DNA of 64,000 nucleotides, taken from positions 39,097 to 103,096 of the forward strand of contig CAMDDP010000004.1 of the NCBI GenBank assembly GCA_945892775.1, in the 5' to 3' direction. This stretch comes from Chitinophaga pinensis (lineage in GTDB: Bacteria; Bacteroidota; Bacteroidia; Chitinophagales; UBA10324). Below, piece by piece: positions 37,841-48,154 of the stretch. How positions within the stretch are numbered: position 1 is the first letter of the stretch; each line of letters starts with the position of its first letter. Below the pieces are notes generated by a model. The model was not told the DNA's origin. It saw only the letters and a list, made by a program, of their open reading frames with translations, and searched no databases. The position numbers were made by a program, and so were the translations under genes.

Positions 37841-38356
37841 ATGATTAAATTTGTTATCAAGTCACCAAAAATAAAGCAATTAAAAGTTTTGAAAGTAGCA
37901 AAAAAGATAACAACAAAAAAAACAGAAACCAAGGCTGTAGGGAAAGTGGCAGCTAAAAAGAAAATCGCAAAGAAAACCGTAGCAAAACGGCAGATAAAAA
38001 TAAAATCGGCAATTTTATCAGTCAATGATGTCATAATTGCAAGCATCTTGGAAAAAAAAGGAGAAAAAATTACAAGCATTGACTTTAAAAAAATTCCAGA
38101 TACAGCCGCTCGATATTTTATCATTTGTCAGGCAGATTCAACAACCCAGGTTCGTGCGATAGCCCATAATGTTACTGCAAAAACAAAGGAAACGCTCAAC
38201 GAAATTGCTTGGCACACCGAAGGGATTGCACAATCGGAATGGGTATTGATAGACTATGTGACCACGGTGGTTCACATTTTTTTAAAAGCGACAAGAGAAT
38301 TTTATCAACTAGAAGATTTGTGGAGCGATGGAATAGTAAAAGAACATAATGATTAA
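37841..38356 (+). CDS. rsfS: Ribosome silencing factor RsfS with a basic N-terminal tail
   Basis: RsfS binds ribosomal protein uL14 and blocks 50S-30S joining when nutrients are scarce. The conserved domain covers about residues 57-165 (VNDVIIASILEKKGEKITSIDF, ARYFIICQADSTTQVRAIA, WHTEGIAQSEWVLIDYVTTVVHIF, YQLEDLW). Before it lies a 55-residue tail almost entirely of Lys, Ala, Val, Ile and Thr (VAKKITTKK, KVAAKKKIAKKTVAKR), like histone H1 or AlgP-type sequence. The usual RsfS is about 110-125 residues. An in-frame GTG at 37946 would still leave half the tail, so at least part is probably translated. Its promoter must lie inside birA. Confidence 0.85.
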   Translation: MIKFVIKSPKIKQLKVLKVAKKITTKKTETKAVGKVAAKKKIAKKTVAKRQIKIKSAILSVNDVIIASILEKKGEKITSIDFKKIPDTAARYFIICQADSTTQVRAIAHNVTAKTKETLNEIAWHTEGIAQSEWVLIDYVTTVVHIFLKATREFYQLEDLWSDGIVKEHND

Positions 38357-38388
38357 TATTTTGTTAAACAATAACTTACTCATAACTA

Positions 38389-40443
38389 ATGGAAGAAAAT
38401 CAGAAAGAGGAAGGTGAAAAACTAAAAGGCAAACTCAATATAAAACCACCCAAAATTAATATCTACTGGGTCTATGGAATCATTGCAGTTATTCTGCTTG
38501 GAATGCAGTTCATAGGATTTAAACCAGCTTCAGTTCCTATCAGCTGGGAAAGATTTAATAATGATATGCTTCAAACCCATGATGTAGAAAAGTTAGAGGT
38601 GGTGAATAGTAAAACGGTTGAAATTTATATTAAGAAAGATAGTTTGGTGAACGAAAAATATAAGGCGGTTTCAAAAACAAATATTAACACTGCTAATGAA
38701 GGGCCTCATTATTCTTTCAATATTTTAAGCCCTGACGATTTTTCAAAAAAATTAGAAGCAGCGCAAGCAAATTTTTCTGAGAATGAAAGAGTTCCTTATT
38801 TAGTTGTTGAGCGTGCGAATTGGGGTGATTGGGTCGGAATCGTTCTCCCAATTATTATCATTGTTGGCTTATGGTTTTTTGTAATGCGTAAAGTATCCGG
38901 CGGCATGGGCGGCGGTGGGGGGCAGATTTTTAATTTTGGAAAATCAAAAGCCACATTATTTGATAAGAATACAAAAGTTAATGTCACTTTTAACGATGTT
39001 GCAGGTTTAGATGAAGCAAAGGAAGAAGTAATGGAAATTGTTGACTTCTTAAAAAACCCTAAAAAATATACTTCCCTTGGCGGAAAAATTCCTAAAGGAG
39101 TTTTGTTAGTTGGTTCACCTGGAACAGGAAAAACATTATTGGCAAAAGCAATGGCAGGTGAGGCGCAGGTTCCATTCTTTTCTATTTCAGGCTCTGATTT
39201 TGTGGAACTGTTTGTTGGAATTGGGGCATCGCGTGTTCGTGATTTATTTAAGCAGGCAAGAGAGAAAGCACCCTGTGTAATTTTTATGGATGAAATAGAT
39301 GCGATTGGTCGTGCGCGTGGTCGCAATGTGATGCAGGGCGGAAACGATGAGAGAGAAAACACTTTGAATGCATTGTTAGTTGAGATGGATGGATTTGCAA
39401 CAGATGCGGGAGTTATTATTCTCGCGGCTACAAATCGTCCTGATGTATTGGACCCTGCTTTAATGCGCCCAGGAAGATTTGATCGTCAGATTTCTATTGA
39501 CAAACCAGATATTGTTGGTCGCGAACAAATATTTAAAGTGCATGTAAAAAATGTAAAAACACAGGAAAACATTAATGTAAAAGGATTGGCCGAACAAACC
39601 CCAGGATTTGTAGGGGCTGATATTGCCAATGTATGTAATGAAGCTGCTTTGATTGCTGCGCGGCGTGGAAAAAAAGAAGTTGAATTGGCTGACTTCCAAG
39701 ATGCCATTGACCGAGTGATTGGGGGCTTGGAAAAGAAAAATAAAATCATTAGCCCTGACGAGAAAAAAATTGTTGCTTATCACGAAGCTGGCCATGCTAT
39801 TTGCGGATGGTTTTTAGAATACGCTGACCCATTAGTGAAAGTAAGTATCATTCCTCGAGGTGTTGCCGCCCTTGGTTACGCTCAATATAATCCGAAGGAA
39901 CAATACCTATATACTACCGACCAAATGAAGGATATGCTTTGTATGACTTTAGGTGGGCGCGCTGCTGAAGAAATTGTTTTCGGAAAAATTTCAACAGGGG
40001 CACAAAATGACTTAGAGAAAATTACTAAAATGACTTATGCCATGATTACTATTTATGGTATGAATGATAAAGTGGGTAATGTCTCTTACTACGATCCCAA
40101 CAATGAATATGGATTTACTAAGCCATACTCTGAAGAAACGGCTAAAATTATTGATCAAGAAGTTCGAAAATTGATTGATGAAATGTATGTGCGCACAAAA
40201 AAAATACTAACGGAAAAACGAGAACAGGTAGAATTATTGGCGCAAGAATTATTGAGGAAAGAAGTTTTATTTCAAGTTGATTTAGAAAGATTGATTGGAA
40301 AACGCCAATGGGAAATAAAGCAGCCACCTGTTATAGAAGCACCTAAAGAGGTAGCGGAAGAAAAGAAAACTGAAACGATTGCAGAACCATCAGTACAAGC
40401 AAAAATTGATTGGGATTCAAAGTTGAATCCACCACTTGCTTAG
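38389..40443 (+). CDS. ftsH: ATP-dependent zinc metalloprotease FtsH
   Basis: Membrane-anchored AAA+ protease that removes misfolded membrane proteins and short-lived regulators. The 684 residues include a cytosolic tail, membrane segments at about 25-43 and 148-165 flanking a periplasmic domain, then a glycine-rich linker (GGMGGGGGQ). The AAA module has Walker A GSPGTGKT, Walker [11 protein letters not shown] and the second-region-of-homology arginines ([20 protein letters not shown]). The zinc site HEAGH is at 465-469. The C-terminal 50 residues are a Lys/Glu/Pro-rich tail. It lies 32 bases after rsfS, so both may be co-transcribed. Confidence 0.97.
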   Translation: MEENQKEEGEKLKGKLNIKPPKINIYWVYGIIAVILLGMQFIGFKPASVPISWERFNNDMLQTHDVEKLEVVNSKTVEIYIKKDSLVNEKYKAVSKTNINTANEGPHYSFNILSPDDFSKKLEAAQANFSENERVPYLVVERANWGDWVGIVLPIIIIVGLWFFVMRKVSGGMGGGGGQIFNFGKSKATLFDKNTKVNVTFNDVAGLDEAKEEVMEIVDFLKNPKKYTSLGGKIPKGVLLVGSPGTGKTLLAKAMAGEAQVPFFSISGSDFVELFVGIGASRVRDLFKQAREKAPCVIFMDEIDAIGRARGRNVMQGGNDERENTLNALLVEMDGFATDAGVIILAATNRPDVLDPALMRPGRFDRQISIDKPDIVGREQIFKVHVKNVKTQENINVKGLAEQTPGFVGADIANVCNEAALIAARRGKKEVELADFQDAIDRVIGGLEKKNKIISPDEKKIVAYHEAGHAICGWFLEYADPLVKVSIIPRGVAALGYAQYNPKEQYLYTTDQMKDMLCMTLGGRAAEEIVFGKISTGAQNDLEKITKMTYAMITIYGMNDKVGNVSYYDPNNEYGFTKPYSEETAKIIDQEVRKLIDEMYVRTKKILTEKREQVELLAQELLRKEVLFQVDLERLIGKRQWEIKQPPVIEAPKEVAEEKKTETIAEPSVQAKIDWDSKLNPPLA

Positions 40444-40493
40444 AAAGTTATTGGCTGATTTGTTATTTGTAATTCATCAATTTTTAAAAATTG

Positions 40494-40530
40494 AAAAGGC
40501 AATCAGTAATGACTGCCTTTTTTTATTTTC
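40494..40530 (+). terminator. Terminator after ftsH
   Basis: AAAAGGCA (40494-40501) pairs with TGCCTTTT (40514-40521); an inner TCA/TGA pair closes a GTAA loop. A run of T's follows. A classic Rho-independent terminator. Confidence 0.8.
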
Positions 40531-40572
40531 AATATAGAAGCTTCACTTCATTCCATTTACTTTGCACGCTTC

Positions 40573-42603
40573 ATGAATTTCAAACTCATTTCTCCTTTTA
40601 AACCAACCGGCGATCAGCCCGAAGCCATTGAACAATTAGTTCAGGGCATAAAAGAAGGGGATCACTCGCAGGTGTTACTGGGTGTAACTGGTTCTGGAAA
40701 AACTTTTACTATTGCCAATGTGATTGAAAAGCTGAATAGACCCACGCTTGTACTCAGTCACAACAAAACATTGGTAGCGCAGTTGTATGGCGAGTTTAAA
40801 CAATTTTTTCCAGAGAATGCAGTAGAGTACTTTGTTTCATACTACGACTACTATCAACCTGAAGCATACATTCCTTCATCGGGTTTATACATTGAAAAAG
40901 ATTTGCAGGTAAATGCTGAAGTGGAAAAACTGCGGTTAAAAACCACCACCTCACTAATGAGTGGCCGCCGAGATATAATTGTGGTGGCTTCGGTATCTTG
41001 CATTTATGGAATGGGAAATCCAACGGAGTACAGTAAAAATATTATTCGAGTTCAGGAAAAGGATGTAATAGGTCGCAATGGATTTCTTCATAAATTAGTC
41101 AACAGTTTATACTCGCGATCAACCGGCGAATTCAAGCGCGGAAATTTTCGTGTGCAGGGCGATATTGTTGATGTGTTTTTGCCTTATGCCGATTATGCGT
41201 ATCGATTTTCTTTTTTTGGAGATTTGATTGAAGAGATTTCAACCTTTGATGTAGAGACCGGAAAAAAAATTGGAAACACCGAACACGCGGCCATTTTTCC
41301 AGCCAATATGTATCTAGCACCACGCGATCAGTTCAATGTGATTATGGCTGACATTCAGGATGAGATGAAAGCACAAAGTGAATACTTTGATTCCATTGGA
41401 AGAACACAGGAGGCGCTGCGACTTCGCGAGCGCGTGACTTTTGATCTGGAAATGATTAAGGAGTTAGGATATTGTTCTGGAATTGAAAACTATTCTCGCT
41501 TTCTCGATCGTCGTCTTCCGGGTGAGCGACCGTTTTGTTTGATAGATTATTTTCCAAAAGATTTTTTATTGGTCGTGGATGAAAGTCATGCAACGCTTCC
41601 GCAGGTGCGCGGAATGTATGGCGGTGATAGAAGTCGCAAACAAAATTTGGTGGAGTATGGATTCCGATTGCCATCGGCAATGGATAATCGTCCGCTCAAT
41701 TTTAATGAGTTTGAAAAAATGATTCCGCAGGCAATTTATGTGAGCGCCACACCTGCTGATTATGAAATGGAACAAACAGGGGGTGTGTTTGTTGAACAGG
41801 TTGTTCGACCAACAGGATTACTCGAACCTTCAATTGATATACGACCGAGCCTTAATCAGGTGGATGACTTATTGGAAGAAATAGACAACACTACAAAAAA
41901 AGGCGAGCGCACATTAGTTACAACCCTAACTAAACGCATGGCAGAAGAGTTGAGCAAGTACATGACACGACTCAATGTAAATTGCCGTTACATACATTCT
42001 GAAGTAGAAACATTAGAGCGGGTTGAAATTTTGCGTGACTTACGACTTGGAGTTTTTGATGTGTTGATAGGAGTAAATCTTTTGCGCGAAGGATTGGATT
42101 TACCTGAAGTATCACTGGTTGCAATAATGGATGCTGATAAAGAAGGTTTCCTGCGTAACCAACGCTCACTTACTCAAATTGCGGGTCGTGCAGCACGAAA
42201 TGCAAATGGAAGAGTGATTATGTATGCCGATAATATTACTGGCAGCATGCAACGAACGATTGATGAAACAAACCGTCGTCGCGAAAAACAAATTGCGTAC
42301 AACCTTAAGCACAATATTGTACCGATGACTATTCTAAAAACACGCGCACAAATTCTTGATCAGAGTGCAGTGTTGCAAATAAGACCGATGGAAGCAGGTG
42401 CTTATATTGAAAGCAATGAAGCAAGTTTGGTTGCCGACCCAGTTGTGAAATACATGAGTCGTGATCAGTTAGAAAAATCAATTCGCGATACAAGAAAAAA
42501 TATGGAGAAGAGCGCTAAAGACCTTGATTTTATTCAAGCCGCTCGTTACCGCGATGAAATGTTTGCGTTGGATAAAATTATAAAGGAGCGATTTGGAAAT
42601 TGA
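40573..42603 (+). CDS. uvrB: Excinuclease ABC subunit B
   Basis: Damage-verification helicase of nucleotide excision repair. The 676 residues include Walker A GVTGSGKT (37-44), the beta-hairpin region YYDYYQPEAYIPSSGLYIEKD, Walker B-type DESHATLPQ, helicase motifs V and VI (GVNLLREGLDLPEVSLV, QIAGRAARN) and the C-terminal UVR domain that binds UvrC (about 635-670). A TTACTTTGC element lies 8 bases upstream of the ATG. Its TGA abuts the tatC stop with no intervening base. Confidence 0.97.
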   Translation: MNFKLISPFKPTGDQPEAIEQLVQGIKEGDHSQVLLGVTGSGKTFTIANVIEKLNRPTLVLSHNKTLVAQLYGEFKQFFPENAVEYFVSYYDYYQPEAYIPSSGLYIEKDLQVNAEVEKLRLKTTTSLMSGRRDIIVVASVSCIYGMGNPTEYSKNIIRVQEKDVIGRNGFLHKLVNSLYSRSTGEFKRGNFRVQGDIVDVFLPYADYAYRFSFFGDLIEEISTFDVETGKKIGNTEHAAIFPANMYLAPRDQFNVIMADIQDEMKAQSEYFDSIGRTQEALRLRERVTFDLEMIKELGYCSGIENYSRFLDRRLPGERPFCLIDYFPKDFLLVVDESHATLPQVRGMYGGDRSRKQNLVEYGFRLPSAMDNRPLNFNEFEKMIPQAIYVSATPADYEMEQTGGVFVEQVVRPTGLLEPSIDIRPSLNQVDDLLEEIDNTTKKGERTLVTTLTKRMAEELSKYMTRLNVNCRYIHSEVETLERVEILRDLRLGVFDVLIGVNLLREGLDLPEVSLVAIMDADKEGFLRNQRSLTQIAGRAARNANGRVIMYADNITGSMQRTIDETNRRREKQIAYNLKHNIVPMTILKTRAQILDQSAVLQIRPMEAGAYIESNEASLVADPVVKYMSRDQLEKSIRDTRKNMEKSAKDLDFIQAARYRDEMFALDKIIKERFGN

Positions 42604-43464
42604 CTACCTCAGATTTTCCTTCACTGCTTTTCTCTCTCTTCTTCTGGTCACACGGGCAGCTACGAATATACTTGTTTCATACAGCCCATATAACGGAAAA
42701 GTAACTATTAATTGGCTGAACATATCTGGCGATGGGGTAATGATGGCAGCAAGAAACAGGCAAACCACTAGAGCGTATTTTCTGAATTTCCGCAAAGTTT
42801 TATCGGTCAAAATTCCAAGCGTCGCTAAAAAATAAATAATTAACGGGAACTCAAACACCAATCCTGATGTGAGCGATAAACCACTAACTGTTTCCATGTA
42901 TGAATCGAGACTAAAAATATTTGATACTAAAGTGCTCACTTGGTATCCCCCTAAAAAAATGACGGTGAAAGGAGCTATGATATAATACCCGAAAAGCAAT
43001 CCAACATAAAACAATAACGATCCAACAATTACTACTCCGTTTACCTTACTTCTTTCGGTTTCATATAAAGCCGGACTTACAAACCGCCAGAATTCCCAAA
43101 GCACATAAGGGAATGTGATAATCAGCCCGGTCATGAATGATGCTTTCATGTGAATCATAAATTGCGATGTCAGTTCAATGCTTGCCAGTTGAAATTGTAT
43201 AGCACCTGTACACAAACTATCATCCATCCCCAACATGTGACCGAGTTTACAAAATAATTTGTAGGTCGGAAAGTCAGAATGTATCGGGCCGAGAATAATC
43301 GTATCGAACAAAAAGGATTTATTCAGAAATAAAATAATTGCGGCAAATAGAATAGCGCCGAGCGCACGAGCAATGTGCCATCGCAATTCCTCAATGTGAT
43401 CGAGGAACGACATATCACCCTTTTCAGAACCTTTACGCTTATTAAGTAAATCGAGTAGCCACAT
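42604..43464 (-). CDS. tatC: Sec-independent translocase TatC
   Basis: Core receptor of the twin-arginine pathway, exporting folded proteins across the inner membrane. The 286 residues show the TatC pattern: N-terminal MSFLDHIEELRWHIARAL, six membrane segments, FWRFVSPALYETER in the second cytosolic loop and FEFPLIIYFLATLG. It is longer than E. coli TatC because of a periplasmic insertion (about 50-95, containing GHMLGMDDSLCTGAIQF) between the first two segments. That insertion is seen in many Bacteroidota. TatA is not in the window. Convergent with uvrB. Confidence 0.95.
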   Translation of the reverse strand: MWLLDLLNKRKGSEKGDMSFLDHIEELRWHIARALGAILFAAIILFLNKSFLFDTIILGPIHSDFPTYKLFCKLGHMLGMDDSLCTGAIQFQLASIELTSQFMIHMKASFMTGLIITFPYVLWEFWRFVSPALYETERSKVNGVVIVGSLLFYVGLLFGYYIIAPFTVIFLGGYQVSTLVSNIFSLDSYMETVSGLSLTSGLVFEFPLIIYFLATLGILTDKTLRKFRKYALVVCLFLAAIITPSPDMFSQLIVTFPLYGLYETSIFVAARVTRRRERKAVKENLR

Positions 43465-43497
43465 TTTAATTAGGGCAACAAATATATTCTTCGGCTA

Positions 43498-44505
43498 CTA
43501 TTTGTTTTCCAAAATACTATTTATTTCAGTGAGGTTGGGCTGCAGAATAATTTCAGTCCTGCGATTTTTTCCTCTTCCATCGGCATTTTCATTTAAAGCA
43601 ACAGGTTCTGTATCTGCTCTGCCCGATGCGGTAATTCGTGCATCATCAACTTTTCCATCAACCATTAATATCCTTGCTACAGATGTAGCGCGAAACACAC
43701 TTAAATCCCAATTGTCTTTCATTGCACCTGTGCCTGCAAGTTTTACATTATCAGTATGACCCTCCACTAAAATTTTAATGTCGGTGTTTTTGTTCAGTAC
43801 TTCAGCTAATTTTTGCAATGCATCTTTTCCTTTCGGGTCAACAACGATGCTTCCTGATTTGAACAACAGATTTTCAGAAAGTGATACATACACTTTTCCG
43901 TTTTTGGTATAAACTTTTAAATCACCCGAATTTTCAAAACCCATCAACGCATCCGATACTTTATTTTTCAGTGCATTCATGAGCGAATCATTTTTTGTCA
44001 AGGCACTTTCCAACTCCATTACTTTTTTATTCTTCGCTTCCAAATCACTTTTTAATTGGTCTAAATCTGTTTGTTGTTTTTGCAATGTTGATTGTAATTC
44101 GTTCAGTGTTTTTTCTTTCTCATCTAATTGGTTTGATTTCTCTGCTAACTGCGATTGAAATTTCTGTGATTCGTTGGTGCTGTTATTCAGCAACGCTTTA
44201 TTCTGATCAATTACTTTTTCATACAAAGTATTTAACTCTTTATTCATCGACATGATTTTTCTATATTGAATTCCGTAGTTGGTGGTATCATCTACTAAAT
44301 CTTTTCTTGCGTTTGTTAGTTCATTAAACTGCTTATTCAATTCATCTATTTTAGCTATAAGCCCATCTGTTTTTTCTTTACAGATTTTATTTTCTGTATT
44401 TAATTTTTCTATCATGGCTTGTGCATCTTCAAATTTTCGGGCTGAAACACAGGAAGCCAATACGCTCACGCAAAAAAGACCAATTAGAATTATATTCTTA
44501 TTCAT
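43498..44505 (-). CDS. OmpA family lipoprotein with coiled coil
   Basis: A 335-residue outer-membrane lipoprotein of the OmpA/MotB peptidoglycan-binding family. The lipobox SVLASC puts the lipid on Cys18. Residues about 25-185 form a long coiled coil (EKLNTENKICKEK, LDEKEKTLNELQSTLQKQQTDL, ELESALTKNDSLMNALKN). The C-terminal OmpA domain (about 210-330) has ILVEGHTDN, NWDLSVFRATSVARIL and NRRTEIIL, which grip meso-diaminopimelate. The whole should tether the outer membrane to the wall. It precedes tatC on the same strand with a 33-base gap. Confidence 0.9.
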   Translation of the reverse strand: MNKNIILIGLFCVSVLASCVSARKFEDAQAMIEKLNTENKICKEKTDGLIAKIDELNKQFNELTNARKDLVDDTTNYGIQYRKIMSMNKELNTLYEKVIDQNKALLNNSTNESQKFQSQLAEKSNQLDEKEKTLNELQSTLQKQQTDLDQLKSDLEAKNKKVMELESALTKNDSLMNALKNKVSDALMGFENSGDLKVYTKNGKVYVSLSENLLFKSGSIVVDPKGKDALQKLAEVLNKNTDIKILVEGHTDNVKLAGTGAMKDNWDLSVFRATSVARILMVDGKVDDARITASGRADTEPVALNENADGRGKNRRTEIILQPNLTEINSILENK

Positions 44506-44615
44506 AGCTTTAAATTTTGTTCAAAGAAAGTAGTTGATTGTTATAAGAAGGGCCTATGGAGGGGCATATTTCTAACCAATAAAAAATTCATGTTCGATTA
44601 AGTTGACACAAAAAA

Positions 44616-44647
44616 AGAAGCCCTCCCGATTGCTCAAGAGGACTTCT
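44616..44647 (-). terminator. Terminator after the M43 metalloprotease gene
   Basis: On the minus strand AGAAG-CCTC-type arms (44647-44638 with 44625-44616, one mismatch) form a stem around a 12-base loop, followed by a run of T's (complement of 44610-44616). It lies 25 bases after the metalloprotease stop. Confidence 0.7.
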
Positions 44648-44671
44648 GATTTAGGTTGGTGCCTTACCTAT

Positions 44672-46597
44672 TTATTTTTCCATTATGAAACGCTTAATAG
44701 TAGCAGTTGTGCCGTTATTAATTTCAAGAATATAAAATCCATTATCAAGGAAGTTGAAATCTTGGTAGTAGGTATTTGAACCCACATTAGCTGTATTCAT
44801 CTCACTATAAACTTTTCTTCCTAATACATCATATGCATTGATAGTGATGTTTTCGCTAATCATTGTATTGTAATCAACAATTAATTTATTGGCAGTTGGA
44901 TTCGGATACAAATTCAAAGTAGTTTCAGTTGGATTGATTTCTACTGCTCCACCTTGTATGGTGCGGAAATTTGTTGCGCCGGTTAGTACAGTTAATGTGT
45001 AACAACTTGTTGCACTTGAACCACTGTATGGATAAACTTTTATTTTATAAGTACCAATTACTGAGGTTGTGTTATAAATAATTGTTTCACTTGTAGTGCT
45101 GCTGTTTTGAGATGTGGCAAGTAATGTTCCGCTTGGATTATACAATTTCACATCATAATCAAAAGGAAGATTTGTTAAAGTGATTTTGATTTTTGAAGCA
45201 GAAGATGAATTGGTAAACGAAAACCAGTCAATATCTGAAGTGGTGGAAATTAAACCGGTGATGCTTCCATTGTTGGTGATTGGTTTTGCAGTAGTAGAAG
45301 TATTATTTGATTCATAAATATCAGTGCACCCTCCGCCTGACGATAAAGTGGTGAATGAAGCAACAGAAGAGTAAGCACCTGTTGTGGCGCAAACAGCTTG
45401 CACCTGAAAATTATAAGTAGTGTTAGCTGTTAATCCGGTTAATGATTTAGTTGGAGTTGTTGATGTGGTAGTTGTCCATGTTGATGCTGAAGAAACTTTA
45501 TATTGAACATTATAAGAAGTTGCGCCACTAATAGCAGCCCAGCTTAAAGTAGCAGCAGATGTTGTAACACCACTTGTGCTTAAACTAACTGGAGTACCGC
45601 ATGTTCCGCCGCCGCCAGGCGCGGCACAACCCAATGAAGTTGTTAAAGAATAATGACCGCCACCTGAAGCTAATGTTGCGTTCATTCTTGCAGACTGACC
45701 GATTGAGAAAATATTCATGCAATTATCATAAGTGTAATCCATGTAATTCATAAACATATCTCCGTTAGCTCCATTGCTGCATGTTGTATGAGGAAATGCA
45801 GGACATCCGCCATTTGAAGTTTGTTGTGTTGGTGTATCATTTACCTGATCATTTCCACAAGTGGCATCTCCCCAAATGTGCCATAGATTCAAATAATGTC
45901 CTACTTCATGAGTAGCAGTTCTACCTAATGCATAATTTGTTGCAGTACCAGGACTTAACATACTTCCGATAGAAGAATACAACAACACAACTCCGTCAGT
46001 AGCCGCAGGACCACCTGGAAACTGGGCATAACCTAAAAGACCTCCACTTAAATTTCCTGACCAGATGTTTAAATATGAACTTGCATTCCAAGCATTCAAT
46101 CCGCCATTAGCATAATATTTAATGGCATTATTTGATGAGAAGGAAGTGGTAGTAGTGCTTCTGCGCTCAATACCTGTTGTGGCATTTCCGCTTGGATCAC
46201 GCTGAGCGAGACAGAATTGTATTTGAGTATTTGAACCAAGACTTTGAAATGCAGCAGGAGTATTTGAAGCATCTGTATTCAGTCGTGCAAAATCTAAATT
46301 GAGCTGACTTATCTGCGCCTGACATTTTGCATCAGTAATATTTTGTGCCGAAGTATTATATACAATGTGAAACACAACAGGTATGGTAATAACTGCACGC
46401 TCCTGATTTGGATGGTTGGAAATATAATCCTGAGTGAATTGTTCAATCTGCTGCATGCGGTCGGCAAGAGTTGGATCTTGTAGCAAAAGCATGTTTAGAT
46501 TTTCCATGGAACCACAATTTCTTGGGTCAACTGAATTTTGTCCAAACGATGTAAATGATACAACGAGCACAACGAGGGATAGAAAAATTTTCTTCAT
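44672..46597 (-). CDS. Secreted M43 (pappalysin-like) metalloprotease with T9SS domain
   Basis: A 641-residue exported zinc protease. The signal peptide ends near residue 19 (TSFGQ). The catalytic domain (about 75-320) has the extended site HEVGHYLNLWH with His230, Glu231, His234 and His240, and a Met-turn in MNYMDYTYD. This is the M43B family, as in ulilysin. A fibronectin type III domain (about 335-418; SYNVQYKVSSAS, TYNFQVQAVC) and a PPC domain (about 423-530; DIDWFSFTNSS, DYDVKLYNPSG) follow. The last 80 residues are a T9SS type A sorting domain ending in RFIMEK. It probably degrades extracellular protein. Confidence 0.92.
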   Translation of the reverse strand: MKKIFLSLVVLVVSFTSFGQNSVDPRNCGSMENLNMLLLQDPTLADRMQQIEQFTQDYISNHPNQERAVITIPVVFHIVYNTSAQNITDAKCQAQISQLNLDFARLNTDASNTPAAFQSLGSNTQIQFCLAQRDPSGNATTGIERRSTTTTSFSSNNAIKYYANGGLNAWNASSYLNIWSGNLSGGLLGYAQFPGGPAATDGVVLLYSSIGSMLSPGTATNYALGRTATHEVGHYLNLWHIWGDATCGNDQVNDTPTQQTSNGGCPAFPHTTCSNGANGDMFMNYMDYTYDNCMNIFSIGQSARMNATLASGGGHYSLTTSLGCAAPGGGGTCGTPVSLSTSGVTTSAATLSWAAISGATSYNVQYKVSSASTWTTTTSTTPTKSLTGLTANTTYNFQVQAVCATTGAYSSVASFTTLSSGGGCTDIYESNNTSTTAKPITNNGSITGLISTTSDIDWFSFTNSSSASKIKITLTNLPFDYDVKLYNPSGTLLATSQNSSTTSETIIYNTTSVIGTYKIKVYPYSGSSATSCYTLTVLTGATNFRTIQGGAVEINPTETTLNLYPNPTANKLIVDYNTMISENITINAYDVLGRKVYSEMNTANVGSNTYYQDFNFLDNGFYILEINNGTTATIKRFIMEK

Positions 46598-46626
46598 TTT
46601 TATTGAGGCTTTTTAATTTATTAATT

Positions 46627-46658
46627 CAAATATAAATTATATCGTTCCATTATACCAA
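46627..46658 (-). promoter_or_regulatory. Promoter of the M43 metalloprotease gene
   Basis: On the minus strand TTG (46658-46656), a 21-base spacer and TATATTTG (46634-46627) match the Bacteroidota consensus. The -7 box ends 29 bases before the ATG at 46597. Confidence 0.5.
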
Positions 46659-46789
46659 ATAAAAGTTGGTGCCGTTAGTCAAATAGCTTGAGGATAGTGT
46701 AAAACCAAGAATCAATATCTGGGGTGCTGTCACTTTATTTTATTAACAATAAAAAACTTGTCACCACTTTCTTATGTTCGTGCATTCGA

Positions 46790-48154
46790 ATGAGTAAAGT
46801 CAGAACTGTTTTTTATTGCTCTAATTGCGGGGCTCAAGCCGCCAAGTGGATTGGCAAATGTGCTAGTTGTAATGAGTGGAACACTTATGTGGAAGAGGTG
46901 ATTGAGCGGGATAAGTCAGCTACTCCGTGGAAGAAAAAAGAAAAACATGAGGCCACAAAACCCAAAACTATTCAGGAAATAAAACCAATTCCTGATGAAA
47001 GAATAGTTACTCCCGATAATGAACTGAATCGTGTTTTAGGAGGAGGAATTGTGCCGGGCTCATTAATTTTAGTAGGTGGTGAACCTGGAATTGGGAAGTC
47101 GACCTTGCTTTTACAACTCGCACTCCGAATGGAAGGAGTGAAAGTTTTATATTTATCAGGAGAAGAAAGCGATCATCAGATAAGGATGCGCGCCGAACGA
47201 ATCGGAACAAAAAATAAAGAGTGTTACATTTTACCTGAAACATCAACAGCATTAATATTTAGGCACATTCAGGAATTGCAACCTGAAGTGGTAATCGTAG
47301 ATTCTATTCAAACAATGCAAACCGAATTAGTGGAGTCAACCTCTGGGAGTGTTTCACAAATTAGAGAATGCGCTGGCGAGTTTCAGCGATATGCAAAACA
47401 AAGTGGGGTTCCTGTTTTTTTGATTGGTCATATTACTAAGGAAGGGATTATTGCAGGACCCAAAATTCTTGAGCACATGGTTGATACGGTTTTGCAATTT
47501 GAAGGCGATAGGCATTACTCTTATCGCATTTTGCGCACAGTAAAAAATCGGTTTGGTTCGTCAAGTGAATTAGGAATTTATGAAATGCAGGGAAGCGGAT
47601 TGAGTGAAGTAAGTAACCCATCAGAAATATTATTGACACAGCGTGATGAGATGCTCAGCGGAATTGCCATTGCCGCAACCATGGAGGGTATGCGACCTTT
47701 GTTAGTAGAAACACAAGCGCTCGTTACACAAGCGGTATATGGAACTCCGCAACGAACAACCACCGGATTTGATTTACAGCGAATGAGAATGTTGCTTGCC
47801 GTTTTAGAAAAACGATGTGGATTTTTCTTTGGTGTAAAGGATGTGTTCTTAAATATTGCGGGTGGAATTCGGGTGGAAGATCCTGCAATTGACTTAGGAG
47901 TAGTAGCGGCTATACTTTCTTCTTATGAAGATAAATCACTCGCACCAAACATATGTTTTTGTGGCGAAGTTGGATTAAGCGGAGAAATTCGTACTGTGAA
48001 TCGTATTGAACAGCGCATAAGTGAAGCCGCAAAACTTGGGTTCGAAAAAATATTTATTTCGGGCTACAACAAAAAAAGCTTGAACTTAAGCAAACTCGGT
48101 ATTGAGGTTGTGCTTGTCAATAAGGTGGAAGATTTGATTCGAAGGATATTGTAA
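46790..48154 (+). CDS. radA: DNA repair protein RadA
   Basis: RecA-like branch-migration helicase that extends D-loops in recombination. It has 454 residues from the ATG at 46790; the open frame to a GTG at 46724 adds residues unlike RadA. The C4 zinc finger is Cys10, Cys13, Cys24, Cys27 (YCSNCG, CASCNEW). Walker A is GGEPGIGKST, followed by the RadA-specific KNRFG motif and a Lon-protease-like C-terminal domain without protease residues. Its last 69 bases overlap a small convergent ORF. Confidence 0.96.
   Translation: MSKVRTVFYCSNCGAQAAKWIGKCASCNEWNTYVEEVIERDKSATPWKKKEKHEATKPKTIQEIKPIPDERIVTPDNELNRVLGGGIVPGSLILVGGEPGIGKSTLLLQLALRMEGVKVLYLSGEESDHQIRMRAERIGTKNKECYILPETSTALIFRHIQELQPEVVIVDSIQTMQTELVESTSGSVSQIRECAGEFQRYAKQSGVPVFLIGHITKEGIIAGPKILEHMVDTVLQFEGDRHYSYRILRTVKNRFGSSSELGIYEMQGSGLSEVSNPSEILLTQRDEMLSGIAIAATMEGMRPLLVETQALVTQAVYGTPQRTTTGFDLQRMRMLLAVLEKRCGFFFGVKDVFLNIAGGIRVEDPAIDLGVVAAILSSYEDKSLAPNICFCGEVGLSGEIRTVNRIEQRISEAAKLGFEKIFISGYNKKSLNLSKLGIEVVLVNKVEDLIRRIL

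Noticed and set aside
37831..38124. 97-residue minus-strand hydrophobic frame opposite rsfS
   Set aside because: It is the antisense of the Lys-rich tail (Lys codons AAA/AAG read as Phe/Leu), so the hydrophobicity is an artefact.
38796..39362. 188-residue minus-strand frame inside ftsH
   Set aside because: It is antisense to the conserved FtsH ATPase domain; ftsH fully explains the coding signal.
46724..46789. Longer start for radA (GTG at 46724)
   Set aside because: RadA proteins begin near the zinc finger; the ATG at 46790 matches, and the extension has no counterpart.
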